Of a DNA stretch of 64,000 nt, positions 44,980-53,962 are shown piece by piece (positions within the stretch are counted from its first letter, which is position 1; each line of letters opens with the position of its first letter). Source of the DNA: Streptomyces sp. NRRL F-2664 (lineage in GTDB: Bacteria > Actinomycetota > Actinomycetes > Streptomycetales > Streptomycetaceae); NCBI RefSeq assembly GCF_000719345.1, contig NZ_JOFX01000031.1:14558-78557 (forward strand), read 5' to 3'. The position numbers and the translations under genes are program-made. The notes under the pieces were generated by a model. That model had not been told where the DNA came from and searched no databases. It saw only the letters and a list, made by a program, of their open reading frames with translations.

Positions 44980-45975
44980 ATGGAGCCGGTGAAGCTGATC
45001 GCATGCAATCCGCAGGTCCTCCTCGAACGGGCCAGGGGCGCTCTTCTGGGGCTCGCGGTCGGCGACGCGCTCGGCGCTCCCGCGGAGAACATGAAGCCGT
45101 CGGAGATCCGTGCGAAATGGGGCCGCATCGAGGGCTTCGTGACGGACGACCCGGCGGGCACGGACGACACCGAGTACGCGATCTTCTCCGGGCTGCTGCT
45201 GGCCCGCCACGGCTCGGCGCTGACCGTCGCCCACGTCGAACGGGCCTGGCACCACTGGATCGCCGACCTCGACGAGGGCCCGTTCCGGGGCGCCGGCTTC
45301 TCGGAGCGCGGCACGCTGGAGAACCTCCGGCGGGGCCTGGCGGCGCCGATCTCCGCCCAGCACCGGCACGCCTGGTCGGACGGGCTGGCCATGCGGGCGG
45401 CGCCGTTCGGCGTGTTCGCGGCGGGCCGGCCCGCCGAGGCGGCGCGACTGGTGGCCATCGACGGCACGGTCAGCCACGACGGCGAGGGCATCTACGGCGG
45501 TCAGGCGGTGGCCGCGGGCGTGGCGGCGGCCATGGCGGGCGGCAGCCCGGCGTCGGTCGTCTCCGCCGCCCTCTCGGTGATCCCGTCCGACTCGTGGACG
45601 GCCCGCTCCCTGCGCCGGGCGGTCACCGCCGCCCCGCGCGGAGAACGGGCGGTGCGCTCGGCCGTTGTCATCGGCGGCTACCCGTGGACGGACCTGGCGC
45701 CGGAGGCGGTGGGCCTGGCCTTCGGCGCGTTCGCCGCCTGCCGGGGCGACTTCCCCTCCTCGGTGCTCACCGCCGTGAACATGGGCCGCGACGCGGACAC
45801 CACGGCCGCGGTGGCGGGCGCCCTGGCCGGTGCCATGGCGGGCGCCGCGGCCATCCCGGCCGCCTGGGGCTCGGCGATCGGCCCGGTCCGCGGCAGCTGC
45901 CTCCCGTCGATGCGGGGCTACCACGTCCTGGACATCGCGGACCTCCTCACCCCGGAATACGAGGCCGCCCGATGA
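44980..45975 (+). CDS. ADP-ribosylglycohydrolase-family protein 1
   Basis: The 331-residue DraG-fold protein has RGALLGLAVGDALGAPAE at the start, the first metal motif GTDDTEYA, a central TVSHDGEGIYGGQ, and the C-terminal MGRDADTTAAVAGALAGAMAG with the second metal pair. These are the two di-Mg sites of dinitrogenase reductase-activating glycohydrolase and ARH proteins, so it should cut an N- or O-glycosidic bond to ADP-ribose or ribose. It leads an operon; GGGAGAGG precedes ATG 44980, and its stop overlaps the next start (ATGA). Confidence 0.9.
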   Translation: MEPVKLIACNPQVLLERARGALLGLAVGDALGAPAENMKPSEIRAKWGRIEGFVTDDPAGTDDTEYAIFSGLLLARHGSALTVAHVERAWHHWIADLDEGPFRGAGFSERGTLENLRRGLAAPISAQHRHAWSDGLAMRAAPFGVFAAGRPAEAARLVAIDGTVSHDGEGIYGGQAVAAGVAAAMAGGSPASVVSAALSVIPSDSWTARSLRRAVTAAPRGERAVRSAVVIGGYPWTDLAPEAVGLAFGAFAACRGDFPSSVLTAVNMGRDADTTAAVAGALAGAMAGAAAIPAAWGSAIGPVRGSCLPSMRGYHVLDIADLLTPEYEAAR

Positions 45976-47699
45976 CCCTGCGCACCCCCGACGAAGCCGT
46001 CCCGCCCGGCGCCGGCCTCCCCCACCCGGGCCCTCCGGCCACCGCGGGTGCCTCCCAGGACCGGGCTCCGGAGCCCCGCCCACAGCCGCTCCCCGTACCG
46101 GCGGGCCCGGAGGCCCTGCAGGTGGCCCTGCCGACGGAACTCCCGCCGTGCCCGGCCGTCTCCGCCCCCGACCGGCCCGGGCCCGTACCGGAGGGCCACG
46201 GCCTGGTACCGGCGGAACGCGCGGCCGGGCTCGGGCACGCCTCCGGGGCGGGGGCACGGCCGCGGTTCGTACCGGTGGAACTCCCGGCGGGAGCGGGCGG
46301 CGCCCTGGCGCCGGTCGGCCCCGAGGGTCTCGGGCCGGCCATGCCGGCGCAGCCTCCGGCAGGCACGGCCGGCCAGGACGGTGCGGTCCGGCCCCCGGCC
46401 GCACGGGCCACCACCCTGCGGGCGGCGGGGCTCGGGACGGAGCCGGCGGTGCGGGCCGTCATCCGGACCGCCGCCCCGCACCCCGAGCACCCCGCAGGGG
46501 CGTCGCAGGACCGCCGTCCCATCGAGGGCCTGCTCCTCGGGCTCGCCGCGGGCGACGCCGCCGGCTGGCCCGCGGCCCGCCACCGTGCCGCCCGGATGCC
46601 CGAGTGGACCCGCCGCCTCACCCGCGAGCTCGACACCTTCGCCGAGCAGAACGCCACCACCACCCTGCCCGTCCCCATCGCCCTCAACCAGCCTCCGGAA
46701 CCCCTGCGCCTCGGCCCGTCCGACGACGCCGAGTGGGCGGCCTTCGTGGCCGAATCCGTCCTCACCGCAGCCGGCGTCCTCCTCAGCGACCTCTCCCGCT
46801 CCCGCCGCATGCGCGCCGCCATCGACCTCGCCTGGAACGCCCTCGCCTCCGAGGTCGCCGCCGCAGCGGAGCGCGCACCCGAAGTGGAGTCCGCCGTGCT
46901 GCCCCTGCGCGCCCGGATCTCCGTACGCGCCGGCCTCGGCAACCTCGCCACCGGCCTGCGTCCGCCCGCCACCGGCCACGACAACCCGCACTACTTCGAC
47001 GACGCGGCCTGCGTCCGTGCCTGCGTCCTCGCCGTCGTCCACCCCGGCGACGCCGCGGCCGCCGCCGACCTCGCGGAGTTCGACGCCCGCTACACCCAGG
47101 ACGGCGACGGGGTGCACGGCGCCCGCGCCATGGCCGCGGCCGTCGCGACCGCCCTCGCCACGGCAGACGTCGACGCCGCCGTGGACGCCGCCCTCGCCCG
47201 GCTGCCCGCCGCCACCGAGATCGGCCGCAACGCCCGCCACGCCGTAGGACTGGCCCGTGCCCACACCGACGGCGGCGCCTTCGCCATCGTCCCGACCCTC
47301 GAACACGAGATCGTCGACCACGTGTACAGCTACGGCATCGCCGCCGCCGAGACCGTCCCCGTGGCCCTCGCCCTCGCCACCGCCGCCCGCGGCCGGGCCA
47401 CCGAGGCCGTACCGGCGGCCGCCTGCCTGTCCCGCGTCGCCGACTCCGCCCCCGCCCTCGCCGGCGCGCTGACCGGCGCGATCGGAGGCGGCGATGCGAT
47501 CCCCGCCGCCTGGCGCGAAGCCTGCCGCACCCTCTCCGGCTGCGCCCTCCCCCACCTCGCCGGCACCGACCTCGTCGAACTCGCCGCGCTCCTCGCCGGC
47601 ACCGAACTCACCTCACCCGGGACCGGCCCGCTCGGGCCCGCCCCCCTGGAGGCCCCCGCGGCCGGGGTCGGCCCGCCCGAGCGGAGGCCGTCCGCGTGA
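45972..47699 (+). CDS. ADP-ribosylglycohydrolase-family protein 2, divergent, with long Pro-rich N terminus
   Basis: The 575-residue protein has a disordered-looking Pro/Ala/Gly-rich N-terminal stretch of about 180 residues and then a DraG-like fold: IEGLLLGLAAGDAAGWPAARH, an altered first metal motif (PSDDAEWAAF instead of TDDT), YTQDGDGVHGARAMA in place of the SHDGEG block, and a C-terminal RVADSAPALAGALTGAIGGG. The metal-binding residues are partly changed, so activity may be altered or lost. It starts by ATGA overlap with gene 1. A 136-nt gap separates it from gene 3. Confidence 0.78.
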   Translation: MTLRTPDEAVPPGAGLPHPGPPATAGASQDRAPEPRPQPLPVPAGPEALQVALPTELPPCPAVSAPDRPGPVPEGHGLVPAERAAGLGHASGAGARPRFVPVELPAGAGGALAPVGPEGLGPAMPAQPPAGTAGQDGAVRPPAARATTLRAAGLGTEPAVRAVIRTAAPHPEHPAGASQDRRPIEGLLLGLAAGDAAGWPAARHRAARMPEWTRRLTRELDTFAEQNATTTLPVPIALNQPPEPLRLGPSDDAEWAAFVAESVLTAAGVLLSDLSRSRRMRAAIDLAWNALASEVAAAAERAPEVESAVLPLRARISVRAGLGNLATGLRPPATGHDNPHYFDDAACVRACVLAVVHPGDAAAAADLAEFDARYTQDGDGVHGARAMAAAVATALATADVDAAVDAALARLPAATEIGRNARHAVGLARAHTDGGAFAIVPTLEHEIVDHVYSYGIAAAETVPVALALATAARGRATEAVPAAACLSRVADSAPALAGALTGAIGGGDAIPAAWREACRTLSGCALPHLAGTDLVELAALLAGTELTSPGTGPLGPAPLEAPAAGVGPPERRPSA

Positions 47700-47835
47700 C
47701 GGGCGACTTCCAGCCGCGCGACCACGCTCCGGACGTGTCGACCGCAGCCGCGCACGCCTGCCGGGGGCAAGGTGGTAACCCTCCCGCACGCAGCACAGCG
47801 CCCACAGGTTTCCGGACAAGGAGAGGGAGAGCCGA

Positions 47836-48981
47836 ATGACGCTCACGTTGGAGGACCGGGCCTGCGGTGCCCTCGTCGGCGCCGCCGTCGGCGACGCGCT
47901 CGGCGGCCCGGTGGAGGGATGGACCCCGGACCAGATCGTCGAACGGCACGGCGGCCGCGTCCACGGCATCGTCGGCCCGTGGCACGAGAACTGGCGCACG
48001 GCCCGTCCCATCGCCCCGTACCACAAGGGCGACGGGCACGTCACGGACGACACCTTGATGACGCACGCGCTGGTGCGGGTCTACGAGACCGTACGGGACC
48101 ACCTCGACGCCTATGCCGTCGCCGAGCACCTGGTCCCCGACCTGATGTCCACCCCGCGCTGGATCCCCGAACTGGAGGCGGAGGCGCTGCCGTTGCAGCG
48201 GATCTTCCTCGCCGAGAAGTGGATGGTGACCCGTCTGCACTACGCACACGCGGACCCTCGCGAGGCCGGCACCGGCAACATCGTCAACTGCGGCGCGGCC
48301 ATGTACATGGCTCCGGTCGGCATCGCCAACGCGGGCAACCCGGCGGGAGCCTACGCCGAGGCCCTCGACATCGCCGGCGCGCACCAGTCCTCGTACGGAC
48401 GCGAGGCGGCGGGCGTGTTCGCGGCGGCGGTCGCGGCCGCGTGCGTGCCGGGGGCGACGGCCGCGAGTGTGGTGGACACCGTGCTGGCCCTGGCGAAGGA
48501 CGGCACGCGGGCGGCGATCGCGGCGGTTCGCGAAGCGGCCTGCGCCCACCGGGACTTCGAGTCGGCGCTCGTGCCGCTGCGGGCGGCGGTGGCCCCGTAC
48601 GACTCGGTCGGCCCCGACTACCGCAATCCGTCCCTCGACGCCCGCCGCCCGTCCCGCCTCCACGCCATCGAGGAACTCCCGGTCGCACTGGGGATGCTGC
48701 TGGTCGCGGACGGCCGGTACGAGGGGGCCGTGCTCGGGGCGGTCAACTACGGGCGGGACTGCGACTCCATCGCCACCATGGCCGGAGCGATCGCCGGAGC
48801 CCTGGGCGGCGAGGCCGCCGTCCCCGCGGTGTGGGCGAAGCAGGTCGCCGAGGCCAGCCGCCTGGACCTGCACGCCCCGGCGGTCGCCCTGGCCGCCGTG
48901 GCCCTCGAGATCTTCGCCCGCGACCGCACCCGCCGCCGTGCCCACGAAGCGGCCTTCACCTCGATCGCCACGCCCCGATGA
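47836..48981 (+). CDS. ADP-ribosylglycohydrolase-family protein 3
   Basis: The 381-residue protein keeps the canonical sites: CGALVGAAVGDALGGPVEGW, VTDDTLMTHAL, and GRDCDSIATMAGAIAGALGG. A middle insert (DLMSTPRWIPELEAEALPLQRIF, NCGAAMYMAPVGI) distinguishes it from gene 1. It should be a metal-dependent hydrolase for a ribosyl or ADP-ribosyl bond. GGAGAGGGAG precedes ATG 47836, a strong ribosome site after the gap. Its stop overlaps the next gene by ATGA. Confidence 0.9.
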   Translation: MTLTLEDRACGALVGAAVGDALGGPVEGWTPDQIVERHGGRVHGIVGPWHENWRTARPIAPYHKGDGHVTDDTLMTHALVRVYETVRDHLDAYAVAEHLVPDLMSTPRWIPELEAEALPLQRIFLAEKWMVTRLHYAHADPREAGTGNIVNCGAAMYMAPVGIANAGNPAGAYAEALDIAGAHQSSYGREAAGVFAAAVAAACVPGATAASVVDTVLALAKDGTRAAIAAVREAACAHRDFESALVPLRAAVAPYDSVGPDYRNPSLDARRPSRLHAIEELPVALGMLLVADGRYEGAVLGAVNYGRDCDSIATMAGAIAGALGGEAAVPAVWAKQVAEASRLDLHAPAVALAAVALEIFARDRTRRRAHEAAFTSIATPR

Positions 48982-50471
48982 CTGCCTCCGCCACCGGGTC
49001 CGACGCCTTGCGGCTGACCTGGGCGCAGCCGGAGGACCTCGTCGGGCACGAGTTGCGGCAGGCCGCCGAGGACGGCCGGGATCCCGGCCCCGCCCTGCGG
49101 GCGTGGCTCGCGGCGGGCGGGCACCCGGCGCCCGAGTGCGCCGGGGCCTCCCCGGTCCCGGCTCCCCCGCACCTGCGGGCGCTGGCCTCCCGCCTGCTGG
49201 ACGAACTGGCCGCTCTTGACTGCCCGTTGTCCGCCGACGAGCCGACGTCCTGGGCAGCCATCACATCGGCCTGCCGACAGGCCGCGGGGGTGGCGGTGGC
49301 GGACGACCCCGGGCTCGGCCCCCCGCCGCGCGGCCGGGACCCGCTGGGCCCGCCGGAGGGCGGCGCGGGGTGGGGGGCCGAGGCAGGGCCCGGGGCCGAG
49401 GCAGGGGCCGGGCCGGGGCTGCGGGAGCGGCTCGAAGGGGCTCTCCTCGGGCGGGCCGTCGGGTGCCTGCTCGGGAAGCCCGTGGAGAAGCTACCGCTCG
49501 CCGGCATCAGGGCGCTGGCCCGTGCCGCGGGCAACTGGCCGCTGGACGACTGGTTCACCGCCCGCGGCGTCCCCGCCGAGCTGCTCGCCGCCTACCCCTG
49601 GAACCGCCGTTCGGCCCCGACCTCCCTCGCCGAGAACATCGACGGCATGCCGGAGGACGACGACCTCAACTACCCCCTCCTGGGCCTCCTCCTGCTCCAG
49701 CGCCACGGCAAGGCCTTCACCACCGCCGACGTCGCCCGCCTGTGGCTCGACGAGCTGCCCGCCGGACGGACCTTCACCGCCGAGCGGATCGCCTACCGCA
49801 ACCTCCTCCTCGGCCTGGAGCCGCCCGCCACCGCCACCCACCACAACCCGTTCCGCGAGTGGATCGGCGCCCTCATCCGCGCCGACGTGCACGGCTGGAC
49901 CAACCCGGGCGACCCGGCCGCCGCGGCGGCCCAGGCGTACCGGGACGCCGCCCTCACCCACACCGGCAACGGCGTGTACGCCGCCCTCTTCGTCGCCGCC
50001 GCCACCGCCCGCGCCGCCACCGGACGCGCGGACGTCCACACCGCGCTGCGCGCCGGACTGGCCGCCGTACCGCCCCGTTCCCGCCTCGCCGAAGCCGTCC
50101 GCTTCGGGATCGCGACCGCCGCCGAAGAGGCCGACTTCGACACCGTCGCCGACCGGCTGCACGCCCGCTACGGGCACTACCACTGGGTCCACGCCGTCCC
50201 CAACACCGCCCTGATCGCCGCCGCCCTCACCCACGCCGACGGTGACTTCACCCGTTCCGTCTGCCGTGCCGTGTCCGGCGGCTGGGACACCGACTCCAAC
50301 GGCGCCACCGCCGGCGCCCTCGCCGGGCTGCTCGCCGGCTCGCCCCGGCGGATCCCGCACCGCTGGACCGCCCCCCTCAAGAACCGCCTCGCCACGACCG
50401 TCCCCGGCTTCGACGGCGTGGGCTTCGACACCCTCGCCCACCTCACCGCACAGGAGGCAGCACGCTCATGA
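48978..50471 (+). CDS. ADP-ribosylglycohydrolase-family protein 4 (long form)
   Basis: The 497-residue protein has an N-terminal extension of about 150 residues (first part helical, then Gly/Pro-rich). The fold then begins LEGALLGRAVGCLLGKPVEK, where the usual GDALG Asp is replaced by Cys. The first metal motif is MPEDDDLNYPLLGL, and the late motif is SGGWDTDSNGATAGALAG, a variant seen in a separate subgroup of the family. It overlaps both neighbours by 4 nt (ATGA), directly before the ribokinase. The substrate is unknown but probably contains ribose. Confidence 0.85.
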   Translation: MTASATGSDALRLTWAQPEDLVGHELRQAAEDGRDPGPALRAWLAAGGHPAPECAGASPVPAPPHLRALASRLLDELAALDCPLSADEPTSWAAITSACRQAAGVAVADDPGLGPPPRGRDPLGPPEGGAGWGAEAGPGAEAGAGPGLRERLEGALLGRAVGCLLGKPVEKLPLAGIRALARAAGNWPLDDWFTARGVPAELLAAYPWNRRSAPTSLAENIDGMPEDDDLNYPLLGLLLLQRHGKAFTTADVARLWLDELPAGRTFTAERIAYRNLLLGLEPPATATHHNPFREWIGALIRADVHGWTNPGDPAAAAAQAYRDAALTHTGNGVYAALFVAAATARAATGRADVHTALRAGLAAVPPRSRLAEAVRFGIATAAEEADFDTVADRLHARYGHYHWVHAVPNTALIAAALTHADGDFTRSVCRAVSGGWDTDSNGATAGALAGLLAGSPRRIPHRWTAPLKNRLATTVPGFDGVGFDTLAHLTAQEAARS

Positions 50472-51430
50472 CGGCGATCACCGTGCTCGGCAGCACCAAC
50501 ATGGACCTCGTCGCCCACGTCCCCAAGGCCCCCCTGCCCGGGGAGACCGTCACCGGCCGCGCCTTCCGGACCGTCCCCGGCGGCAAGGGAGCCAACCAGG
50601 CCGTCGCCGCCGCCCGTTCCGGCGGGAAGGTGGTGATGATCGGCGCGGTCGGCGCGGACGAGTTCGGCGTACGGCTGCGCTCCGCGCTCACCGCGGCCGG
50701 CGTCGAGACGGCGGGCCTGCGCACCGTCGAGGGCGCCAGCGGCACGGCGCACATCACCGTGGACGACGAGGGCGGCAACCGCATCGTCGTGATCCCGGGC
50801 GCGAACGGCAGCGTCACCGCGCTCGAAGCGGGCGACGAGGCCCGGATCGCCGCCGCCGGCACGCTCCTCCTCCAGCTCGAACTGCCCCTGCCCGTCGTGC
50901 TCGCCGGAGCCCGGGCAGCCCGCGCGCACGGCGTCCGTACGGTGCTCACCCCGGCCCCGGCGCAGCCGCTGCCCGCCGAACTCCTCGCGGCCACCGACCT
51001 GCTGGTGCCCAACGAGCACGAGGCGACCGCACTGACCGGGCTGACCGACCCCCGGCAGGCCGCCGAGGCCCTGCTGGCCACCGTGCCGGAGGTGGTGATC
51101 ACCCTCGGCGCGGCCGGCGTCCTCCACGCGGCACGCGGCCGGGACCCCCTTTCCGTGCCCGCGCCCCGGGTCCGTGCCGTGGACACCACGGCGGCCGGGG
51201 ACACCTTCGTCGGGGCCCTGGCGGTGGCCATGGGCGAGAGACGCCCCATGCCGGAGGCGCTGCGCTGGGCCTCGGCGGCGGCCGCGCTGTCGGTGCAGCG
51301 CCACGGCGCCCAGGACTCGATGCCGACACGCGCCGAGACGGACGCGTTCGCCCTGGCCGCGTGGGAGGCGGAATCCCGCCCGGCGGGCAGCGCCGACCTC
51401 CGCTCCCGCGACACCGGAGCCACTCCGTGA
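50468..51430 (+). CDS. rbsK: Ribokinase (PfkB family)
   Basis: The 320-residue kinase starts VLGSTNMDLVAHVPKAPLPGETVTG and has the PfkB signature 1 GGKGANQAVAAARSGG, the NEHEATALTG block, and signature 2 DTTAAGDTFVGAL with the catalytic Asp and anion hole. This pattern is that of true ribokinases, which make ribose 5-phosphate from ribose and ATP. No ribose ABC transporter is adjacent; instead it is coupled by ATGA to four ribosylglycohydrolases, suggesting it salvages ribose released inside the cell. Confidence 0.88.
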   Translation: MTAITVLGSTNMDLVAHVPKAPLPGETVTGRAFRTVPGGKGANQAVAAARSGGKVVMIGAVGADEFGVRLRSALTAAGVETAGLRTVEGASGTAHITVDDEGGNRIVVIPGANGSVTALEAGDEARIAAAGTLLLQLELPLPVVLAGARAARAHGVRTVLTPAPAQPLPAELLAATDLLVPNEHEATALTGLTDPRQAAEALLATVPEVVITLGAAGVLHAARGRDPLSVPAPRVRAVDTTAAGDTFVGALAVAMGERRPMPEALRWASAAAALSVQRHGAQDSMPTRAETDAFALAAWEAESRPAGSADLRSRDTGATP

Positions 51431-53052
51431 CCCCCACCGATCCCACCGCCCCGACCGAACCCACCGCGCCCGACCCCGCCGAAGCCCCGACGGCCCCGCA
51501 CGCCCCCGGCCGACGCTCCCCGACAGGCACCTCTCGACCGCCGACGGAACACGGCACGCCCTCGGACACGCACCCCGTACAGGCCGACCCCGCCGGGGAC
51601 GGGTGTGTGTCGGGGCGCTCCCCGCAGGGCGCCGAACGCACCCCCGCCCACCCCTCCGACCCCGAGCACCGTTCGGCGCCCCAGGAGACGCCCCGGCGCA
51701 CACCCGTCCCCACCGAGGCCGACCCCACCGAAACCCCGACCCCGCCACCCGACCCCGGCCGGCACCCCCGGACCCCGCCCGGGACCGGCAGCCCCACCCC
51801 GCCCCGGGCGGAGGCCCCGGGCCCGCGGCCGACGGCCGCGGCCGCGCCCGCTCACGCCCGGCCCGGCAAGGGACCCTTGCGCGGCCTGCGCGTACTCGAC
51901 CTCGCGACGCTCTTCGCCGGCCCGCTCGCCGCGACCCTGCTCGGCGACTTCGGCGCCGACGTCGTCAAGGTCGAGCACCCGACCGTCCCCGACCCCTCCC
52001 GCGGCCACGGCCCCGCCAAGGACGGCATCGGCCTGTGGTGGAAGCTCCTCGGCCGGAACAAGCGGACCATGACCCTCGACCTGTCCACCCCGGGCGGCAG
52101 GGACACCCTCCTGCGGCTCGCCGCCACCGCCGACGTGGTCATCGAGAACTTCCGACCCGGCACCCTGGAGCGGTGGGGCCTCGGCTGGCCCGAACTGTCC
52201 GCCGCCAACCCGCGCCTGGTCCTGGCCCGCGTCACGGCCTTCGGCCAGCAGGGCCCGTACGCCCACCGCCCCGGCTTCGGCACCCTCGCCGAGGCCATGA
52301 GCGGATTCGCCGCGGCCACCGGGGAGCCGGACGGGCCCCCGACCCTGCCGCCCTTCGGCCTCGCCGATTCCATCGCCGCCCTGACCTGCGCGTACGCCGT
52401 CATGACGGCGCTCGCCGGACGCGACCGCACCGGACACGGCCAGGTCGTGGACCTCGCCATCGTCGAGCCCATCCTGACCGTGCTCGGCCCGCAGCCGCTC
52501 TGGTACGACCAACTGGGCTACGTCCAGCCGCGCACCGGCAACCGCTCCGCCAACAACGCCCCCCGCAACACCTACCGCAGCGCCGACGGCCGCTGGCTGG
52601 CGGTGTCCGCTTCCGCACAGTCCGTCGCCGAGCGGGTGATGCGCCTGGTCGGACGGCCTGATCTGATCGCCGAACCGTGGTTCGCCACCGGCGCCGGGCG
52701 GGCCCGGCACTCCGGCGTCCTCGACGACGCGGTCGGCGGCTGGATCGCCCGCCGCAAGGCGGAGGAGGTCGTCTGTGCCTTCGAGGACGCCGAGGCGGCC
52801 GTGGCGCTCGTCTACGACGTCCGCGACGTGATGGCCGATCCGCAGTTCGCGGCCCTCGACACGGTGACCGAGGTCGAGGACCCGGAGCTGGGCCCCCTGC
52901 GGATGCAGAACATCCTCTTCCGGCTGTCGCAGACCCCCGGCGGGATCCGCTGGGCGGGCCGCCCGCACGGAGCGGACACCACCGAGGTACTGGCCGAGCT
53001 GGGACTGTCCGGGGCGGAGATCGCCGCGCTGCGCACCGAGGGGGCACTGTGA
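51427..53052 (+). CDS. Class III CoA-transferase (CaiB/BaiF) with disordered N-terminal extension
   Basis: The 541-residue protein has a core of about 390 residues: GLRVLDLATLFAGPLAATLLGDFGADVVKVEHP (CoA-binding start with the Asp/Glu region), GRNKRTMTLDL, VVIENFRPGTLERWGLG and the GFGTLAEAMSGFA block. It moves CoA between acids. The first 150 residues (51427-51880) are Pro/Thr/Ala-rich and match no domain. The start is GTG 51427 (GTGA overlap with rbsK); an internal start near 51850 would give a normal family size. It is coupled to the CitE-like lyase by GTGA. Confidence 0.87.
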   Translation: MTPTDPTAPTEPTAPDPAEAPTAPHAPGRRSPTGTSRPPTEHGTPSDTHPVQADPAGDGCVSGRSPQGAERTPAHPSDPEHRSAPQETPRRTPVPTEADPTETPTPPPDPGRHPRTPPGTGSPTPPRAEAPGPRPTAAAAPAHARPGKGPLRGLRVLDLATLFAGPLAATLLGDFGADVVKVEHPTVPDPSRGHGPAKDGIGLWWKLLGRNKRTMTLDLSTPGGRDTLLRLAATADVVIENFRPGTLERWGLGWPELSAANPRLVLARVTAFGQQGPYAHRPGFGTLAEAMSGFAAATGEPDGPPTLPPFGLADSIAALTCAYAVMTALAGRDRTGHGQVVDLAIVEPILTVLGPQPLWYDQLGYVQPRTGNRSANNAPRNTYRSADGRWLAVSASAQSVAERVMRLVGRPDLIAEPWFATGAGRARHSGVLDDAVGGWIARRKAEEVVCAFEDAEAAVALVYDVRDVMADPQFAALDTVTEVEDPELGPLRMQNILFRLSQTPGGIRWAGRPHGADTTEVLAELGLSGAEIAALRTEGAL

Positions 53053-53867
53053 TCCTGACCTGGCTGTACGCACCGGGCGACCGCCCGGCGGTGGTCGCCA
53101 AAGCGCTGGGCTGCGGGGCGGACGCCGTCATCGTCGACCTGGAGGACGCGGTGGCGGCGTCCCGCAAGGAGTACGCCCGCGCCGCCACGGTCGAACTGCT
53201 CGCCGAACGGCCGGCGGTGCCCGTCCACGTCCGCGTCAACGCCCTCGACTCGCCGTGGGGCGGCGCCGACCTCAGCGCGCTGGCCGGGCTGCGCGGGCTG
53301 GCGGGGCTGCGGCTGCCCAAGGTCAGCGCCCCGGAGCAGATCGCCGCGGCCGCCGACCGGGCCGGCGGGGTGGGCCTGTACGCGCTGCTGGAGTCGGCGC
53401 TGGGCGTGGAGCGCGCGTACGCGATCGCCCGCGCGCACCCGGCCCTGTGCGGACTCTCCCTCGGGGAGGCGGACCTGCGGGCGGACCTGGCGGTCGGCGC
53501 GGAGGAGGGCTTGGACTGGTGCCGCTCCCGCGTGGTGGTCGCGGCACGCGCGGCCGGGCTGGCGCCGCCGGCCCAGTCGGTGTTCCCGGACATCCGGGAC
53601 ACTGAGGCGCTGGCGGCCTCCTGCGCGCGCGGCCGGTCCCTCGGCTTCCTCGGCCGGGCGGCGATCCATCCGCGCCAGCTGCCGGTGATCGAGCGGGCCT
53701 ACCTCCCGGCGCCGGAGGACGTGGACGCCGCACTGGAGGTACTCAGCGCGGCCCGCGCCGCCCCGGGCGCCCTGGCCCTGCCGGACGGCCGCTTCGTGGA
53801 CCCGGCGGTGGTGGCGTCGGCCCACCGCACCCTCGCCCTGGCCGCCCGCACCAGGACGCTCCCCTGA
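53049..53867 (+). CDS. CitE-like CoA-ester lyase (HpcH/HpaI aldolase superfamily)
   Basis: The 272-residue TIM-barrel protein has WLYAPGDRPAVVAKALGCGADAVIVDLEDAV (phosphate/CoA end and metal Glu/Asp), VRVNALDSPWG, LRLPKVSAPEQI, LYALLESALGV and SLGEADLRADLAV. Family members split beta-hydroxyacyl-CoA esters (citryl-, malyl-, citramalyl-CoA) into acetyl-CoA or a related acyl-CoA and a 2-oxoacid. It lacks partner citrate-lyase subunits, so it acts alone on a CoA ester, probably the one made by the CoA-transferase ahead of it. The start is GTG 53049 by 4-nt overlap. Confidence 0.88.
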   Translation: MILTWLYAPGDRPAVVAKALGCGADAVIVDLEDAVAASRKEYARAATVELLAERPAVPVHVRVNALDSPWGGADLSALAGLRGLAGLRLPKVSAPEQIAAAADRAGGVGLYALLESALGVERAYAIARAHPALCGLSLGEADLRADLAVGAEEGLDWCRSRVVVAARAAGLAPPAQSVFPDIRDTEALAASCARGRSLGFLGRAAIHPRQLPVIERAYLPAPEDVDAALEVLSAARAAPGALALPDGRFVDPAVVASAHRTLALAARTRTLP

Positions 53868-53912
53868 CCCCCACCCCACCCCGGGCCTCCGCCGGGTGGG
53901 CGGGGATGTGCA

Positions 53913-53945
53913 AGAGGGGTGTCGCGTCGGGCGCGGCACCCCTCT
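53913..53945. terminator. Bidirectional terminator
   Basis: AGAGGGGTGTCGCG (53913-53926) pairs with CGCGGCACCCCTCT (53932-53945) with one G-U pair, between the lyase stop and the convergent lgt stop. Confidence 0.8.
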
Positions 53946-53962
53946 CGTGGCGTTCGGCGGCG

